A DNA stretch of 64,000 nt. It comes from Sphingomonas hankookensis (GTDB taxonomy: Bacteria > Pseudomonadota > Alphaproteobacteria > Sphingomonadales > Sphingomonadaceae). The stretch's first letter is position 1; every line of letters begins with the position of its first letter. The notes below the pieces were generated by a model. The model ran no database searches. It saw only the letters and a list, made by a program, of their open reading frames with translations, and was not told the origin of the DNA. Below are positions 41,988 through 51,311 of this stretch, piece by piece. The stretch is taken from contig NZ_JAKREV010000002.1 in the NCBI RefSeq assembly GCF_022664465.1, positions 605,532-669,531 of the forward strand, read 5' to 3'. Both the position numbers and the translations under genes were made by a program.

Positions 41988-44900
41988 GGCACAGTCTCGC
42001 TTTCGGAGGGCTGAATGGTGGTATCGAGTGGTGCGGGTGGCAAGCCCTGTTCGCGGCGGCGCTGTTCGGCCTGCAGCGCGGGCAGGTTGCGTTCGATCAG
42101 CCGCTTGGGATCGTAATAATTCTGTACCGAATCGATCAGCTGGCGGAAGGGTGCCTTGATCCGGACGTTGAAGACCAGCGGCAGCTTGGCGAGGCGGCGG
42201 ATGAGGAAGTTGCTGTACGTCCCCTTCCCCTGGCTGACCCCGGCAAAACGGATCGCGGTCAGCATTTCGCCCGCCAGCGGCCCGTCCATCTCGATCGACA
42301 GGCGGCGATAGTCCATCGACTTGAGCGCCTGGAACGCGAGATTGCCCCAGAAGCCGACATCTTCCTTCGTCACCTCTCCCACATAAGACAAATTGCCCGA
42401 ACCGCGCGATTGCAGCTTGCCGCCCTCGATCCGGCCGCCATTTGCGTCGAAGATCATCGGCAGCACGCCGTCGAACACGCCGGACGCATTCAAATTGTCG
42501 AAGGCGAACTGCTGCAGGAACAGCCCGCCATCGACGCCGGTGACGCGGAAGGTCATGCGCCGTTCCTGATCCTCGGCAAAGTCGAGGATGGTCGGCTCCA
42601 GCACCATTTCGCCACCGCCCAAGGGCCAGCGCCCCCCTTCGATCTGGACGCGCAACCCTTCGATCAGGCGGTAGCGGACGACGCCGTCGGTGACGGCGAT
42701 GCCCGGATTGACCTCCGCTATGGTCGCGACCTGTCCGGGTTCGGTAACCATGCCGAGCAGGTCGGTGAAGCGAATCTCGCCCGCCAACCCGTTGACCGGA
42801 CCGAAGGCGGCGGCGAGGTCGGCGTCGGCGGTGCGGAAGGTGCCGGTCGAGGTGACGCGCTCGGGGCTCCACGCAATGTCGCCGCGACCGGATACAGTGC
42901 CCACAACGTCGGCGACGACGCCCAGCGTCAGGCGGGTCAGGTCGTTGGGCTGGAGCGAATCGCCAAAGGTGATGCCCGGCACCGCCAGCACGGCATTGCC
43001 GCGCCCGGTGGCAAGGTCGTGAACGATGGTGACGTCGGTGACCTTCGCGCCCTTGGCCGGGTGCTTCAGCGTGCCACCGGCGCGAATGTCGTTGCCGTTC
43101 AGCGTCAGCTTGAAATCGTCGCTGCGCAGCGGTTCGAAGCGCGGTTCGGCATCGGCGTCGCGCACCCCGACATCGCCGTCCAGCGACAGGACGCCGCCCG
43201 CCAGCTGCCAGTCGCCCGATGCCTCGCGGATCAGCAGCGGCACGTTGCCGATCTGCCCCTGCCCGTCGGCGAACGTGCCGGCGACGGTACCGCCCGTTAC
43301 CCGCCCGGTCAGCGTGCCGAGGTCGAGGACGCTGACGCGTTCCGGACTACCGAGCCGGGTCTTCACCTCGCCGAGCGTAAAGCCGAGATCGTTCAGGGCG
43401 AAACGCCCGTTCGCCGCCGCCAGCGTCACCGGGGTACCACCTAACGTCCCCTGAAGCTGGGTCGCGCCGATCGCGCCCCCACCACCGATCCGCCCCTTGG
43501 CCAGCCGGACCATCGCGCCATCGAGCTCGCACAGCCGGAGCCGCGCCGGATCGAGCGTCAGCGCCGACACGCGCAAGCGGTCGAAGGCGACCGGCACGCA
43601 GCCCGTATTCACCAGCAACCGCCCCCCGCCGTCCCAGCGCGCATCGATCGGCAGCGCGAGGCGATCGACCCGCCCGCCGCTGAACGGTCCCGACAGTTCG
43701 ACGCGGGTCTGGATCGCGGTGGTACCATCGGCGGCGGTACGGAAACGGACCGGGGCGAGCGCGAGGCGGGCGTCGCCTGCGGCATAGGGCTGCATCGTCG
43801 CGGTACCGGTGACCGGCTGGCCGGGGGCCTCCTGTGCCAGCCGGACGCTAGCCGAGGGCAGTCCGCCGCCGCCCATCGCCAGCGTACCGTTCAGCGCCAC
43901 GCCCTTGCCCGAAACCCAGCGCACCGGACCGTCGCGCAACGTCGCGCGGGCACCGCTGGCGGCGACGAAGGCCAACCGATCGATGCGCGCGGCGAGCGGC
44001 CGGGCGACGACTTCCGCGGTGACATCGAACCGCCGCGCCGCGCGTGCCGCCGCCTGCGCCGCCGCGGTGGCAAGCGGCGCGACGGGGGTGCCGGCAGCGC
44101 CCTGCCCGACCTGGAGAATCTGCGCGAGCGTGGTGGTGCCGAGGCGGGCGCCACGCGTGCCGACGCGTCCGTCGAACGCTGGCAAGCCACCGACCGCATA
44201 GCGTCCGGCGATCGCCAGCCCGTCGCCCGCCAGTTGCGGCAGAGCGAACGCCTGCGAGGCGAGGTCGAGCATGCCGGTGGTGCCCTGCGGGCTGCCGTCG
44301 AAGCCGATCGTACCGACCAGCCCGGCGACCTGCGTCTGCGGTGCGGCGATCCGCTCCGCCTGCACCCGCGCCTGTCCACGCCAGCGATCGAAACCGGGCG
44401 ACAGCGTGGCATCGGCGTCGATCACCGGTGCCGCCAGCCGTACCTCGCTGCATGCCGCCGCCCGTGCGCGGATCGGGCCGGCCAGCGTCGGACCGGTGGT
44501 CGCAGTGCGCAGTGAGAGGTTCGCCGCCAGCCGTTCGATGCCGCAGCCGTTCAGCGACAAACGCTCGGACACCGCCGCCAGCTGTCCGGTGAAACCGTTG
44601 GCAAGGTTGCCCTTGCCCGCCAGCTTGGCGCCAATCAGGCCATAGGGGGTGGCAAGGCGGATGCGTCCGTCGTCGACCGCGACGTCGAAATCGGGGAGCG
44701 CGAAGGGCTTACCCGACGGCGGTGGCAACAAACGGTCGATCTGCCCGAACGAGATCGTACCGTCGGGCCGCAGCGTGGCGCGCAGCCGCGCCTGTCCGAC
44801 GCGTGCGCCGGTGACCTTCGCCCCGTTCAGCGAGATGCTGGTATCGACATCGATCCAGTCGGCGATCAGGTCGGGCGCGCGCGGATCGCCGAGCACGACA

Positions 44901-45121
44901 TCGACCAGTCGCTGCCGCCCCAGCCCGATCTCGGCCACGCGGTAGCGCGCGGCAACTCCGCTCTTTTCGAGCTCGCGACGGACGATGTTGTCGGCGATCG
45001 GCCGCCGCTGCGTCCACAGCAGCGCGGCAAGCAGCAGGACGATGCCGCAGACGACCAGCAGCACCTGCGCAAAGCGCCGACGCTTGCGGCCATGGCGAGG
45101 CGGTGACGCTACGGCCTCCAC
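41984..45121 (-). CDS. ydbH: YdbH family AsmA-like intermembrane phospholipid transport protein
   Basis: 1045 residues. An N-terminal transmembrane anchor after a basic start (HGRKRRRFAQVLLVVCGIVL, residues 9-28) is followed by a long periplasmic region rich in beta-strands, as expected for a lipid-conducting groove. The conserved C-terminal dicarboxylate-transport-like domain ends near YNSFL-like and DSVQNYYDPKRLIERNL segments. YdbH is partly redundant with TamB and YhdP in moving phospholipids to the outer membrane. It forms an operon with ynbE and ydbL. Confidence 0.88.
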   Translation of the reverse strand: MEAVASPPRHGRKRRRFAQVLLVVCGIVLLLAALLWTQRRPIADNIVRRELEKSGVAARYRVAEIGLGRQRLVDVVLGDPRAPDLIADWIDVDTSISLNGAKVTGARVGQARLRATLRPDGTISFGQIDRLLPPPSGKPFALPDFDVAVDDGRIRLATPYGLIGAKLAGKGNLANGFTGQLAAVSERLSLNGCGIERLAANLSLRTATTGPTLAGPIRARAAACSEVRLAAPVIDADATLSPGFDRWRGQARVQAERIAAPQTQVAGLVGTIGFDGSPQGTTGMLDLASQAFALPQLAGDGLAIAGRYAVGGLPAFDGRVGTRGARLGTTTLAQILQVGQGAAGTPVAPLATAAAQAAARAARRFDVTAEVVARPLAARIDRLAFVAASGARATLRDGPVRWVSGKGVALNGTLAMGGGGLPSASVRLAQEAPGQPVTGTATMQPYAAGDARLALAPVRFRTAADGTTAIQTRVELSGPFSGGRVDRLALPIDARWDGGGRLLVNTGCVPVAFDRLRVSALTLDPARLRLCELDGAMVRLAKGRIGGGGAIGATQLQGTLGGTPVTLAAANGRFALNDLGFTLGEVKTRLGSPERVSVLDLGTLTGRVTGGTVAGTFADGQGQIGNVPLLIREASGDWQLAGGVLSLDGDVGVRDADAEPRFEPLRSDDFKLTLNGNDIRAGGTLKHPAKGAKVTDVTIVHDLATGRGNAVLAVPGITFGDSLQPNDLTRLTLGVVADVVGTVSGRGDIAWSPERVTSTGTFRTADADLAAAFGPVNGLAGEIRFTDLLGMVTEPGQVATIAEVNPGIAVTDGVVRYRLIEGLRVQIEGGRWPLGGGEMVLEPTILDFAEDQERRMTFRVTGVDGGLFLQQFAFDNLNASGVFDGVLPMIFDANGGRIEGGKLQSRGSGNLSYVGEVTKEDVGFWGNLAFQALKSMDYRRLSIEMDGPLAGEMLTAIRFAGVSQGKGTYSNFLIRRLAKLPLVFNVRIKAPFRQLIDSVQNYYDPKRLIERNLPALQAEQRRREQGLPPAPLDTTIQPSESETVP

Positions 45122-45337
45122 CGCCTCCTCGTCGTCACCGCCCAGACCACCTACTCCGCTGTTGCGCCCCGTTCGTCGCGGCTCCAGCCGCCCGGGTCAA
45201 GCGCGAGAGGCACGAAACGGTTCCGGCAGCGCAACGGAAGTTTGCGGCGGATCGGCACTGGAACGGCAGGCGGGACCTGCCGGCTTGGTGCGATCGATAG
45301 GTCGTATCGTTCAGCAAAACTTTCTCACAAACCAAAA

Positions 45338-45363
45338 ATGATATGTAATAACATTACTATCAT
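45338..45363. promoter_or_regulatory. AT-rich palindrome, operator candidate
   Basis: ATGATA...TATCAT outer arms and GTAAT...ATTAC inner arms around AAC form a near-perfect 26-bp palindrome. It is the only AT-rich patch in the roughly 310-base gap between ydbH and the downstream gene, about 70 bases before its start. It could be a dimeric regulator site or overlap the promoter. Nothing else gene-like is seen in this gap. Confidence 0.5.
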
Positions 45364-45431
45364 ATAGGTCGCCGATGGTGGCGACGGCACACCGTCCCGA
45401 CACGATCCGAACCAAGAGCGAGGCAGACAGA

Positions 45432-45896
45432 ATGTTTACGGACGACATGGTGCATCGGGCGCTGCAGACGTGGTGCGACAATGTGGTGGCGGTCGGCAAG
45501 GTGCATGCCGAGGGTGGCGACGTCCACGCCTTCGCGACCAGGGTGCTGAGCGACAACTACGACTATGACAAGGGCAAGGTCCTGTTCAAGCCGACGTTGA
45601 CCTACGGCGCACAGACGTTCCGTGGCACGAAGGAAGGGGCGCTGTCCTATTTCGTCGGCGGCAACGAAGGCTTTCCCGATGACAAGGGGTTCAAGCTGAA
45701 ACCCTGGGTCAAGGTCTGGTACAGCAAGCTCGACTATATCCTGCACGGTGATCTGGCCATCGTGCATTGCAATGTGCATTTCATCGGCGAGGACGACAGC
45801 CATATCTTCGTGAACAAGAGCTTCGTGTTCAAGGAATGCAGCGATGGCCGGGTGCGGATCGTCCTGCACCAATCGTCCCTGCCCTACCAGCCGTAA
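45432..45896 (+). CDS. NTF2/SnoaL-like domain protein
   Basis: 154 residues from ATG 45432 (MFTDDMVHRALQTWCD). It shows the helix-then-sheet layout of the NTF2-like fold, with two to three long strands (LDYILHGDLAIVHCNVHFIG) and an acidic/aromatic pocket. Such proteins act as small enzymes or ligand binders; no reaction can be assigned. An in-frame ATG at 45375 would add 19 residues. GAGG lies upstream of 45432. A palindromic operator candidate precedes it. Confidence 0.7.
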   Translation: MFTDDMVHRALQTWCDNVVAVGKVHAEGGDVHAFATRVLSDNYDYDKGKVLFKPTLTYGAQTFRGTKEGALSYFVGGNEGFPDDKGFKLKPWVKVWYSKLDYILHGDLAIVHCNVHFIGEDDSHIFVNKSFVFKECSDGRVRIVLHQSSLPYQP

Positions 45897-45977
45897 GCAG
45901 CGATCCGCAGCGGCGGCAACCGGGTCGATCGCCCGACTGCCGCCGCGGACCGGCGTACGATCGACAATCCCTGTCGG

Positions 45978-46622
45978 ATGATGCCTGTGAGAATTGAACG
46001 GCTGCTCACGATCGATGGCGACCGGGCGTCGCTGGACCGTATCGCCCACCGGGATGCGGCGCTGGCGATCTGGTGGCGTCCCCTGCCCGAACCACTGCGC
46101 CTCGCGCTCGGACGGCTGGACCTGTCGACCATCGACGACGTGTCGGAAACGATCGACGCGTTCGGATCGGTCGTGGCCGCGTTGCGCATCGCGGGATACC
46201 CTGTCGGCGTTCGCGACCTGCTCGCCGCGGATATCGACCTGCTGCTGCGTCGGCATGCCGCATTGACCGGTGACGATCGCCTTGCGGTTCGCTTGCAGAC
46301 TACGACCGCCGCCCCCGACGACCGCTTCCGTGCCGATCGGGGCGGGCTGCGGCTGGTCTGCACCTATGTCGGGCCGGGTACGGAGTGGTGCTGCGTCGAT
46401 GGGCAGGACGCGATCTGCGAAGTGCCGACCGGAGCGGTCGGGGTATTCAAGGGACGTGCCCTGCTTGATCCGCCGGCCATTCTCCACCGGTCGCCGCCCT
46501 GCGGCGGGCGGCACGACTATCGGCTGCGGCTCACCATCGATCCGCCGCAGGGGTGTGGTATCGACGCCCCACGCGACAGGGCGCCGGGGCACGACCGATA
46601 CCGGACCCTGCGCCGGTCGTAA
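45978..46622 (+). CDS. DUF1826 family protein
   Basis: 214 residues. The second half holds the family features LVCTYVGPGTEWCCVDG (residues 127-143), VPTGAVGVFKG and ILHRSPP followed by RLRLTIDP, which form a cupin/oxygenase-like pattern with conserved His. DUF1826 genes often accompany metal-related loci in other bacteria. The start at 45978 may be one codon late or early (two adjacent ATGs). No metal transporter is near. Confidence 0.8.
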   Translation: MMPVRIERLLTIDGDRASLDRIAHRDAALAIWWRPLPEPLRLALGRLDLSTIDDVSETIDAFGSVVAALRIAGYPVGVRDLLAADIDLLLRRHAALTGDDRLAVRLQTTTAAPDDRFRADRGGLRLVCTYVGPGTEWCCVDGQDAICEVPTGAVGVFKGRALLDPPAILHRSPPCGGRHDYRLRLTIDPPQGCGIDAPRDRAPGHDRYRTLRRS

Positions 46623-46676
46623 CACGATCGAGACGCCCCCTCGCCCCGCCGCCCGCGATCCGCTAGGCAGGCGGCC

Positions 46677-47360
46677 ATGACGAGCCCCGAGACCGACGGC
46701 ACCGGCCATCGTGCGCGCCTGCGCGGGCGGTTGCTGGAGCATGGCGGGGAGGCGCTGCTCGACCATGAACTGATCGAGTATCTGTTGGCGCTGACCATTC
46801 CGCGGCGGGACACCAAGCCGCTGGCCAAGACGTTGTTGCATGAATTCGGCGGGATCGGCGGGTTGCTGACCGCGCAGCCGATGGCGTTGGGCAAGGTGTC
46901 GGGCATGGGCGATAGCGCGGTGGCGGCGATCCGCATCGCGCAGGAGGCGGCGACGCGGATGTTGCAGGCGCAGGTGATCGCGCGGCCGGTCCTGTCGAAC
47001 TGGCAGGCGCTGCTCGACTATCTCCACGCCGACATGGCGCATCAGGCGGTCGAGCGGATTCGCGTGCTCCATCTCAACAGCCGCAATCTGCTGATCCGCG
47101 ACGAGCTGGTGGCGGAGGGGACGATCGACGAAGCGCCGATCTATACCCGCGAGGTGATCCGCCGCGCGCTCGACCTCGGATCGGCGGCGCTGATCCTCGT
47201 CCACAACCATCCGAGCGGTGACCATAGTCCCAGCCGGGCGGACATCGACCTGACCCGCACCATCGCCGCGGCGGGCAAGCCGCTGGGCATCGCCGTCCAC
47301 GACCACCTCATCATCGGCGCGAAGGGGCATACCAGCCTCCGCGCCCAGGGAATGTTCTGA
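46677..47360 (+). CDS. radC: RadC family protein (JAMM domain)
   Basis: 227 residues. An N-terminal helix-hairpin-helix-like region (DHELIEYLLALTIPRRDTKP) is followed by the MPN/JAMM domain with metal motif HNHPSGDHSPSRAD near residue 176. The family is widespread; its reaction remains unclear despite the name. The stop overlaps the next start (TGATG). Confidence 0.93.
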   Translation: MTSPETDGTGHRARLRGRLLEHGGEALLDHELIEYLLALTIPRRDTKPLAKTLLHEFGGIGGLLTAQPMALGKVSGMGDSAVAAIRIAQEAATRMLQAQVIARPVLSNWQALLDYLHADMAHQAVERIRVLHLNSRNLLIRDELVAEGTIDEAPIYTREVIRRALDLGSAALILVHNHPSGDHSPSRADIDLTRTIAAAGKPLGIAVHDHLIIGAKGHTSLRAQGMF

Positions 47361-47917
47361 TGCGTACCGAAAAGGAAAAGATGATCGCCGGCGAGCTGTA
47401 CCATGCCGGCGATGCCGAACTCGTCGCCGACGTGGCGCGGGCGGCGGCTTGGATGGACCGCTACAACGCGTCGATCGCGATGGCGGCCGATGCGCGCGCG
47501 AGACTGCTGCGTGAAGGGCTCGGCACGGTCGGCAGCAGCGTGACGATCCGCCCGCCGTTCCACGTCGATTACGGCTACAACATCACCGTCGGCGACGACG
47601 TGTTCCTGAACTATGGCTGCGTGATCCTCGACGTGTGTGCCGTCACCATCGGCGACAAGACGCAAATCGGGCCAGGCGTACAGATCCTCGCTGCCGACCA
47701 TCCGCGCGATCCGGCGGTACGGGCGCAGATGCTGGAGTTTGGGCGGCCGGTGACGATCGGGAAGAATGTGTGGATCGGCGGCGGCGCGATCCTGTTGCCC
47801 GGCGTGACCGTGGGCGACGATGCGCTGATCGGCGCGGGCGCGGTGGTGACGCGCGACGTGCCGGCGGGAGCTACGGTCGCGGGAAATCCTGCGCGGATGC
47901 TGGCGGCGAAGAAATAG
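47360..47917 (+). CDS. Maltose/galactoside O-acetyltransferase
   Basis: A 185-residue hexapeptide-repeat acyltransferase of the Maa/LacA type. The N-terminal cap EKEKMIAGELYHAGDAEL is followed by left-handed beta-helix repeats (VTIGDKTQIGPGVQI...). The catalytic His lies in AADHPRDP, and GGGAILLPGVTVGDDALIGAGAVV lies in the core, seen near residues 135-160. It acetylates sugars with acetyl-CoA. It is coupled to radC. Confidence 0.9.
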   Translation: MRTEKEKMIAGELYHAGDAELVADVARAAAWMDRYNASIAMAADARARLLREGLGTVGSSVTIRPPFHVDYGYNITVGDDVFLNYGCVILDVCAVTIGDKTQIGPGVQILAADHPRDPAVRAQMLEFGRPVTIGKNVWIGGGAILLPGVTVGDDALIGAGAVVTRDVPAGATVAGNPARMLAAKK

Positions 47918-47935
47918 AAAATTTGTTCGGGCGGA

Positions 47936-48032
47936 GGCGCGGAGGAGATTCGCCCCGGGTGAGGCTTTTGCGATCGGTAGACGCGCTGTTTCGGTGCATA
48001 GGTCGGGGCTGCGGGCGAACCTCCTCCGCGCC
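47936..48032. repeat. Inverted repeat after the acetyltransferase gene
   Basis: 20-bp arms (47936-47955 GGCGCGGAGGAGATTCGCCC and 48013-48032) match except for one base and are separated by 57 bases. The CCTTCGCGCCTTCGCGTGAACC tail that follows is a sequence type I associate with dispersed bacterial repeats. The remainder of the 313-base gap has a repeat fragment near 48096-48126 and a terminator. Confidence 0.65.
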
Positions 48033-48173
48033 TTCGCGCCTTCGCGTGAACCAGCTTTCTTCATTATCTACGAGGCGACCGTTTCGATGGAGCCGCGGGA
48101 GACCCCAGCCTGCGCTGAGGTGACGTTCTGGTAATTGGCGAGATAGGTGCCGCCGGGCACCGCCACACACAGA

Positions 48174-48203
48174 AAACGACCGCCGGGATCGCTCCCGGCG
48201 GTC
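48174..48203 (-). terminator. Terminator of the EF-hand gene
   Basis: Perfect stem GACCGCCGGGA / TCCCGGCGGTC with loop GCGA (minus strand) followed by GTTTTC, about 30 bases after the stop. Confidence 0.9.
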
Positions 48204-48230
48204 GCATCGATATCAGCTCAGAGCCCCGAT

Positions 48231-48710
48231 TCAGGCGCTCTTACTCAGGAAGGTTGTCAGTTCGGCCTTCGTCACCGCCTTCGACTTATCCGTATCGGCC
48301 TGGGCAAAGGCCTGCTTGACCCAGCTCTTTACCTCGGGCTTGTCGGCGGTCACGCCCGGCTCGCTCGCCGAACGCAGCGCGACCATCCATTCGCCGAACT
48401 GCTTTTCGGTCAGTTCGCCCTTCCCGGCCTTGTCGTATTTCGGGAATTCCGCCTCGACGATCTGTGCGATCTGCGTGCCGCTGGCGGGCTGGCCGGCCTC
48501 GGCAGTGGTCTGCGCGGTCTGCGTCGCGGGATCTGGCTGGGTTTCCGGCGCCGCCTGAGTCGCGGCGATCGACGGATCAGCCGGCGCCGCCTGCGGAGTT
48601 GCTGGCGCGGTCTGCGTGGTCGGGGCAGTCGTCTGCGCGGGCGCCGCGTCCTGGGCGAATGCCGGAGCAGCAACAACCATGGCACTGGCGAGAAGAATAC
48701 GCTTCATCAT
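48231..48710 (-). CDS. Secreted EF-hand calcium-binding protein
   Basis: 159 residues. The signal peptide (MMKRILLASAMVVAAPAFAQ) is followed by an Ala/Pro/Thr/Gln-rich linker (about 21-75) and two EF-hand units. The first, KYDKAGKGELTEKQF, has a partial ligand set. The second, ADTDKSKAVTKAEL, has the DxDxSx...E ligands. It should be periplasmic or surface-located. GGAGA precedes the ATG at 48710. Confidence 0.85.
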   Translation of the reverse strand: MMKRILLASAMVVAAPAFAQDAAPAQTTAPTTQTAPATPQAAPADPSIAATQAAPETQPDPATQTAQTTAEAGQPASGTQIAQIVEAEFPKYDKAGKGELTEKQFGEWMVALRSASEPGVTADKPEVKSWVKQAFAQADTDKSKAVTKAELTTFLSKSA

Positions 48711-48919
48711 CGAATTTCTCCTTTCGGATTGGTTCGGAACTTCATGCCGCCGCCCTAGAAGAACTCGAAAGCGACGATGCGATGACCCAACCAACCTAGG
48801 TCGTTTCGGTTTCGATTGAACCCCTGCCGCACTCTCTTCTATCGCACGACAGGCTCGATTCGTCCGCGACTTGTTGCTAGGGCGCGGCAAACCGTTCGTC
48901 CGTTTCCGAAAGGCATTCC

Positions 48920-50230
48920 ATGATTCCGCGCTATTCCCGTCCCGACATGGCCGCCCTGTGGCAACCGCAGGCCCGATTCCGCATCTGGTTCGAGATCGAG
49001 GCGCACGCGACCGACGCACTGGCCGAGCTGGGCGTGGTGCCGAAGGACGCGGCCGAAAAAATCTGGGCGATGAACGACGCCGAGTTCGACGTGGACCGGA
49101 TCGACGTGATCGAGGCGGAGACCAAGCATGACGTCATCGCGTTCCTGACGCATGTGTCGGAGCGGACCGGACCGGAAGCGCGCTTCCTGCATCAGGGGAT
49201 GACCAGCTCGGACGTGCTCGACACCTGCCTGGCGGTACAGCTGGCGCGGGCGTCGGACATATTGCTCGCCGATCTCGACAAGCTGCTGGAGGTTATCGAA
49301 CGCCGCGCGCGCGAGCATAAGCTGACCCCGACGATCGGGCGTAGCCACGGCATTCATGCCGAGCCGGTAACGTTCGGGCTGAAGCTGGCGCAGGCCTATG
49401 CCGAGTTTGACCGCTGTCGCACCCGCCTGCGCAACGCCCGTGCCGAAGTGGCGACCTGCGCGATTTCGGGTGCGGTCGGCACCTTCGCCAACATCGATCC
49501 GCGCGTCGAAGAGCATGTCGCGGAGAAGATGGGGCTGACCGTCGAGCCCGTGTCGACCCAGGTCATCCCGCGTGATCGCCACGCGATGTATTTCGCGACG
49601 CTGGGCGTGATCGCCGGCTCGATCGAGCGGCTGGCGACCGAGATCCGCCATCTGCAGCGCACCGAGGTGCTGGAAGCCGAGGAGTATTTCTCGCCGGGGC
49701 AGAAGGGTTCGTCGGCGATGCCGCACAAGCGCAACCCGGTGCTGACCGAGAACCTGACCGGCCTTGCCCGGATGGTGCGCGGCTATGTCACCCCGGCGCT
49801 GGAGAATGTCGCGCTGTGGCATGAGCGCGACATCAGCCACTCGTCGGTCGAGCGCTATATCGGACCCGACGCGACGATCACGCTCGACTTCGCGCTTGCC
49901 CGGCTGACCGGGGTGATCGACAAGCTGGTCGTCTATCCGGCGCGGATGGATAAGAACCTCAACAAGATGGGCGGCCTGGTCCATTCGCAGCGCGTGCTGC
50001 TGGCGCTGACCCAAGCCGGGGTCAGCCGCGAGGATTCGTACCGCTGGGTCCAGCGCAACGCGATGAAGGTGTGGGAGTCGGACGGAGAGCTGTCGCTGCT
50101 CGAACTGCTCAAGGCTGATCCGGACGTCGCCGCCGCGCTGTCGGCCGAGGAGATCGAGAGCCGGTTCGACCTCGGCTATCACTACAAGCACGTCGACACG
50201 ATCTTTGCGCGGGTGTTCGGGCAGGCGTGA
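48920..50230 (+). CDS. purB: Adenylosuccinate lyase
   Basis: A 436-residue fumarase/aspartase-superfamily enzyme acting twice in purine synthesis (SAICAR to AICAR, adenylosuccinate to AMP). The signature SSAMPHKRNP is near residue 265, TSSDVLDTCLAVQLARA near 95 with the catalytic-site Thr-Ser, and GRSHGIHAEP near 137. It is complete and of standard length. Confidence 0.96.
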   Translation: MIPRYSRPDMAALWQPQARFRIWFEIEAHATDALAELGVVPKDAAEKIWAMNDAEFDVDRIDVIEAETKHDVIAFLTHVSERTGPEARFLHQGMTSSDVLDTCLAVQLARASDILLADLDKLLEVIERRAREHKLTPTIGRSHGIHAEPVTFGLKLAQAYAEFDRCRTRLRNARAEVATCAISGAVGTFANIDPRVEEHVAEKMGLTVEPVSTQVIPRDRHAMYFATLGVIAGSIERLATEIRHLQRTEVLEAEEYFSPGQKGSSAMPHKRNPVLTENLTGLARMVRGYVTPALENVALWHERDISHSSVERYIGPDATITLDFALARLTGVIDKLVVYPARMDKNLNKMGGLVHSQRVLLALTQAGVSREDSYRWVQRNAMKVWESDGELSLLELLKADPDVAAALSAEEIESRFDLGYHYKHVDTIFARVFGQA

Positions 50231-50289
50231 CATGGGCGTCCCGCCAGCGGGTCTGGCGGGGCATCCACCGTTCTTAACAGGATACGACA

Positions 50290-51288
50290 GTGCCACGCTT
50301 CCGGTTGGTCTTACCGCTGCTGCTCATCGCCAGCGCTGCCTGTGGTCAGGCGAGCAGAACCGATACTCCACCTGCACCGGTGGAAGTGCCCAAGGTAGAG
50401 CACGAGGGCGTATGGCAGCCGACACCGGGCGGCACGCAGATACCCCTGTGGGCGGCCGACGTACCGCTGTCCAAGCCCGATACGGGCGACCATCCCGAAG
50501 CGACTGGCAACGGTTCGCCACTGGTTGGCGGGCGCAAGTGGCATTGGGCCAGCTACGTCACCCGGCCAACCATGACGCTTTACAAGCCGCAGGGGCGAAA
50601 TAGCGGTACGACGATGCTGGTCCTGCCCGGTGGCGGCTTCTACGCGGTCGCGACCGATCTGGAAGGCACGGAAATCTGCGACTGGGTGGTCCGGCAGGGC
50701 ATGACCTGCGCCATGCTCAAATACCGGACGCCGCAGGTCTGGCCGAAGGTCAACGGCAGGCAGCAGCGCCCGGACGTCCTGATGGGGCTGGAAGATGCGC
50801 AACGCGCGATGGGCCTGTTGCGTGTGCGCGCAAAGACCTACGGCATCGATCCGCACAAGGTCGGCGTCATCGGCTTTTCAGCCGGCGCGTATCTCGTGGC
50901 GAACATGAGCAATACCGAAGCGCGGACCTATCCGGTCAGGGACGCAGCCGACCGGCAATCACCACGACCGGACTTCGCGATCGTGGTATATACCGCGCGG
51001 ATGCTCGACAGCAGCAAGGGCAAGAACAGCCTTGAACTGAAACCATGGGTGCAGATCAGTCCCAAGGCACCGCCGACCCTCATCATCCATGCGATGAACG
51101 ATCCGGTCGACGATATCCGGGAGCCGATGGCCTATGCCCTGGCATTGAACGACGCGGGCGTGCCGGTCGATCTGAGGCTGTACGCGAAGGGCGGCCATGC
51201 GTTCGGGATGCGACCGACCGCCGATCCGATCACCCGCGAATGGCCGGGACAGGTCGCGCAGTGGTTGCGCAATCTCGGCATGTTGTAA
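50290..51288 (+). CDS. Lipoprotein-type alpha/beta-hydrolase (esterase)
   Basis: 332 residues from a GTG start. The N-terminus has a signal with a lipobox-like SAAC (LLLIASAACGQ, Cys at about 18), so it is probably membrane-anchored. The oxyanion motif LPGGGFY is near residue 115, the nucleophile GFSAGA near 198 and GGHAFGM near 300. It resembles the esterase at 36226-37161 and acetyl-xylan esterases. The spacing of 59 bases after purB suggests possible co-transcription. Confidence 0.85.
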   Translation: MPRFRLVLPLLLIASAACGQASRTDTPPAPVEVPKVEHEGVWQPTPGGTQIPLWAADVPLSKPDTGDHPEATGNGSPLVGGRKWHWASYVTRPTMTLYKPQGRNSGTTMLVLPGGGFYAVATDLEGTEICDWVVRQGMTCAMLKYRTPQVWPKVNGRQQRPDVLMGLEDAQRAMGLLRVRAKTYGIDPHKVGVIGFSAGAYLVANMSNTEARTYPVRDAADRQSPRPDFAIVVYTARMLDSSKGKNSLELKPWVQISPKAPPTLIIHAMNDPVDDIREPMAYALALNDAGVPVDLRLYAKGGHAFGMRPTADPITREWPGQVAQWLRNLGML

Positions 51289-51311
51289 GGACCTAGGAAC
51301 GGTAGCATCGG

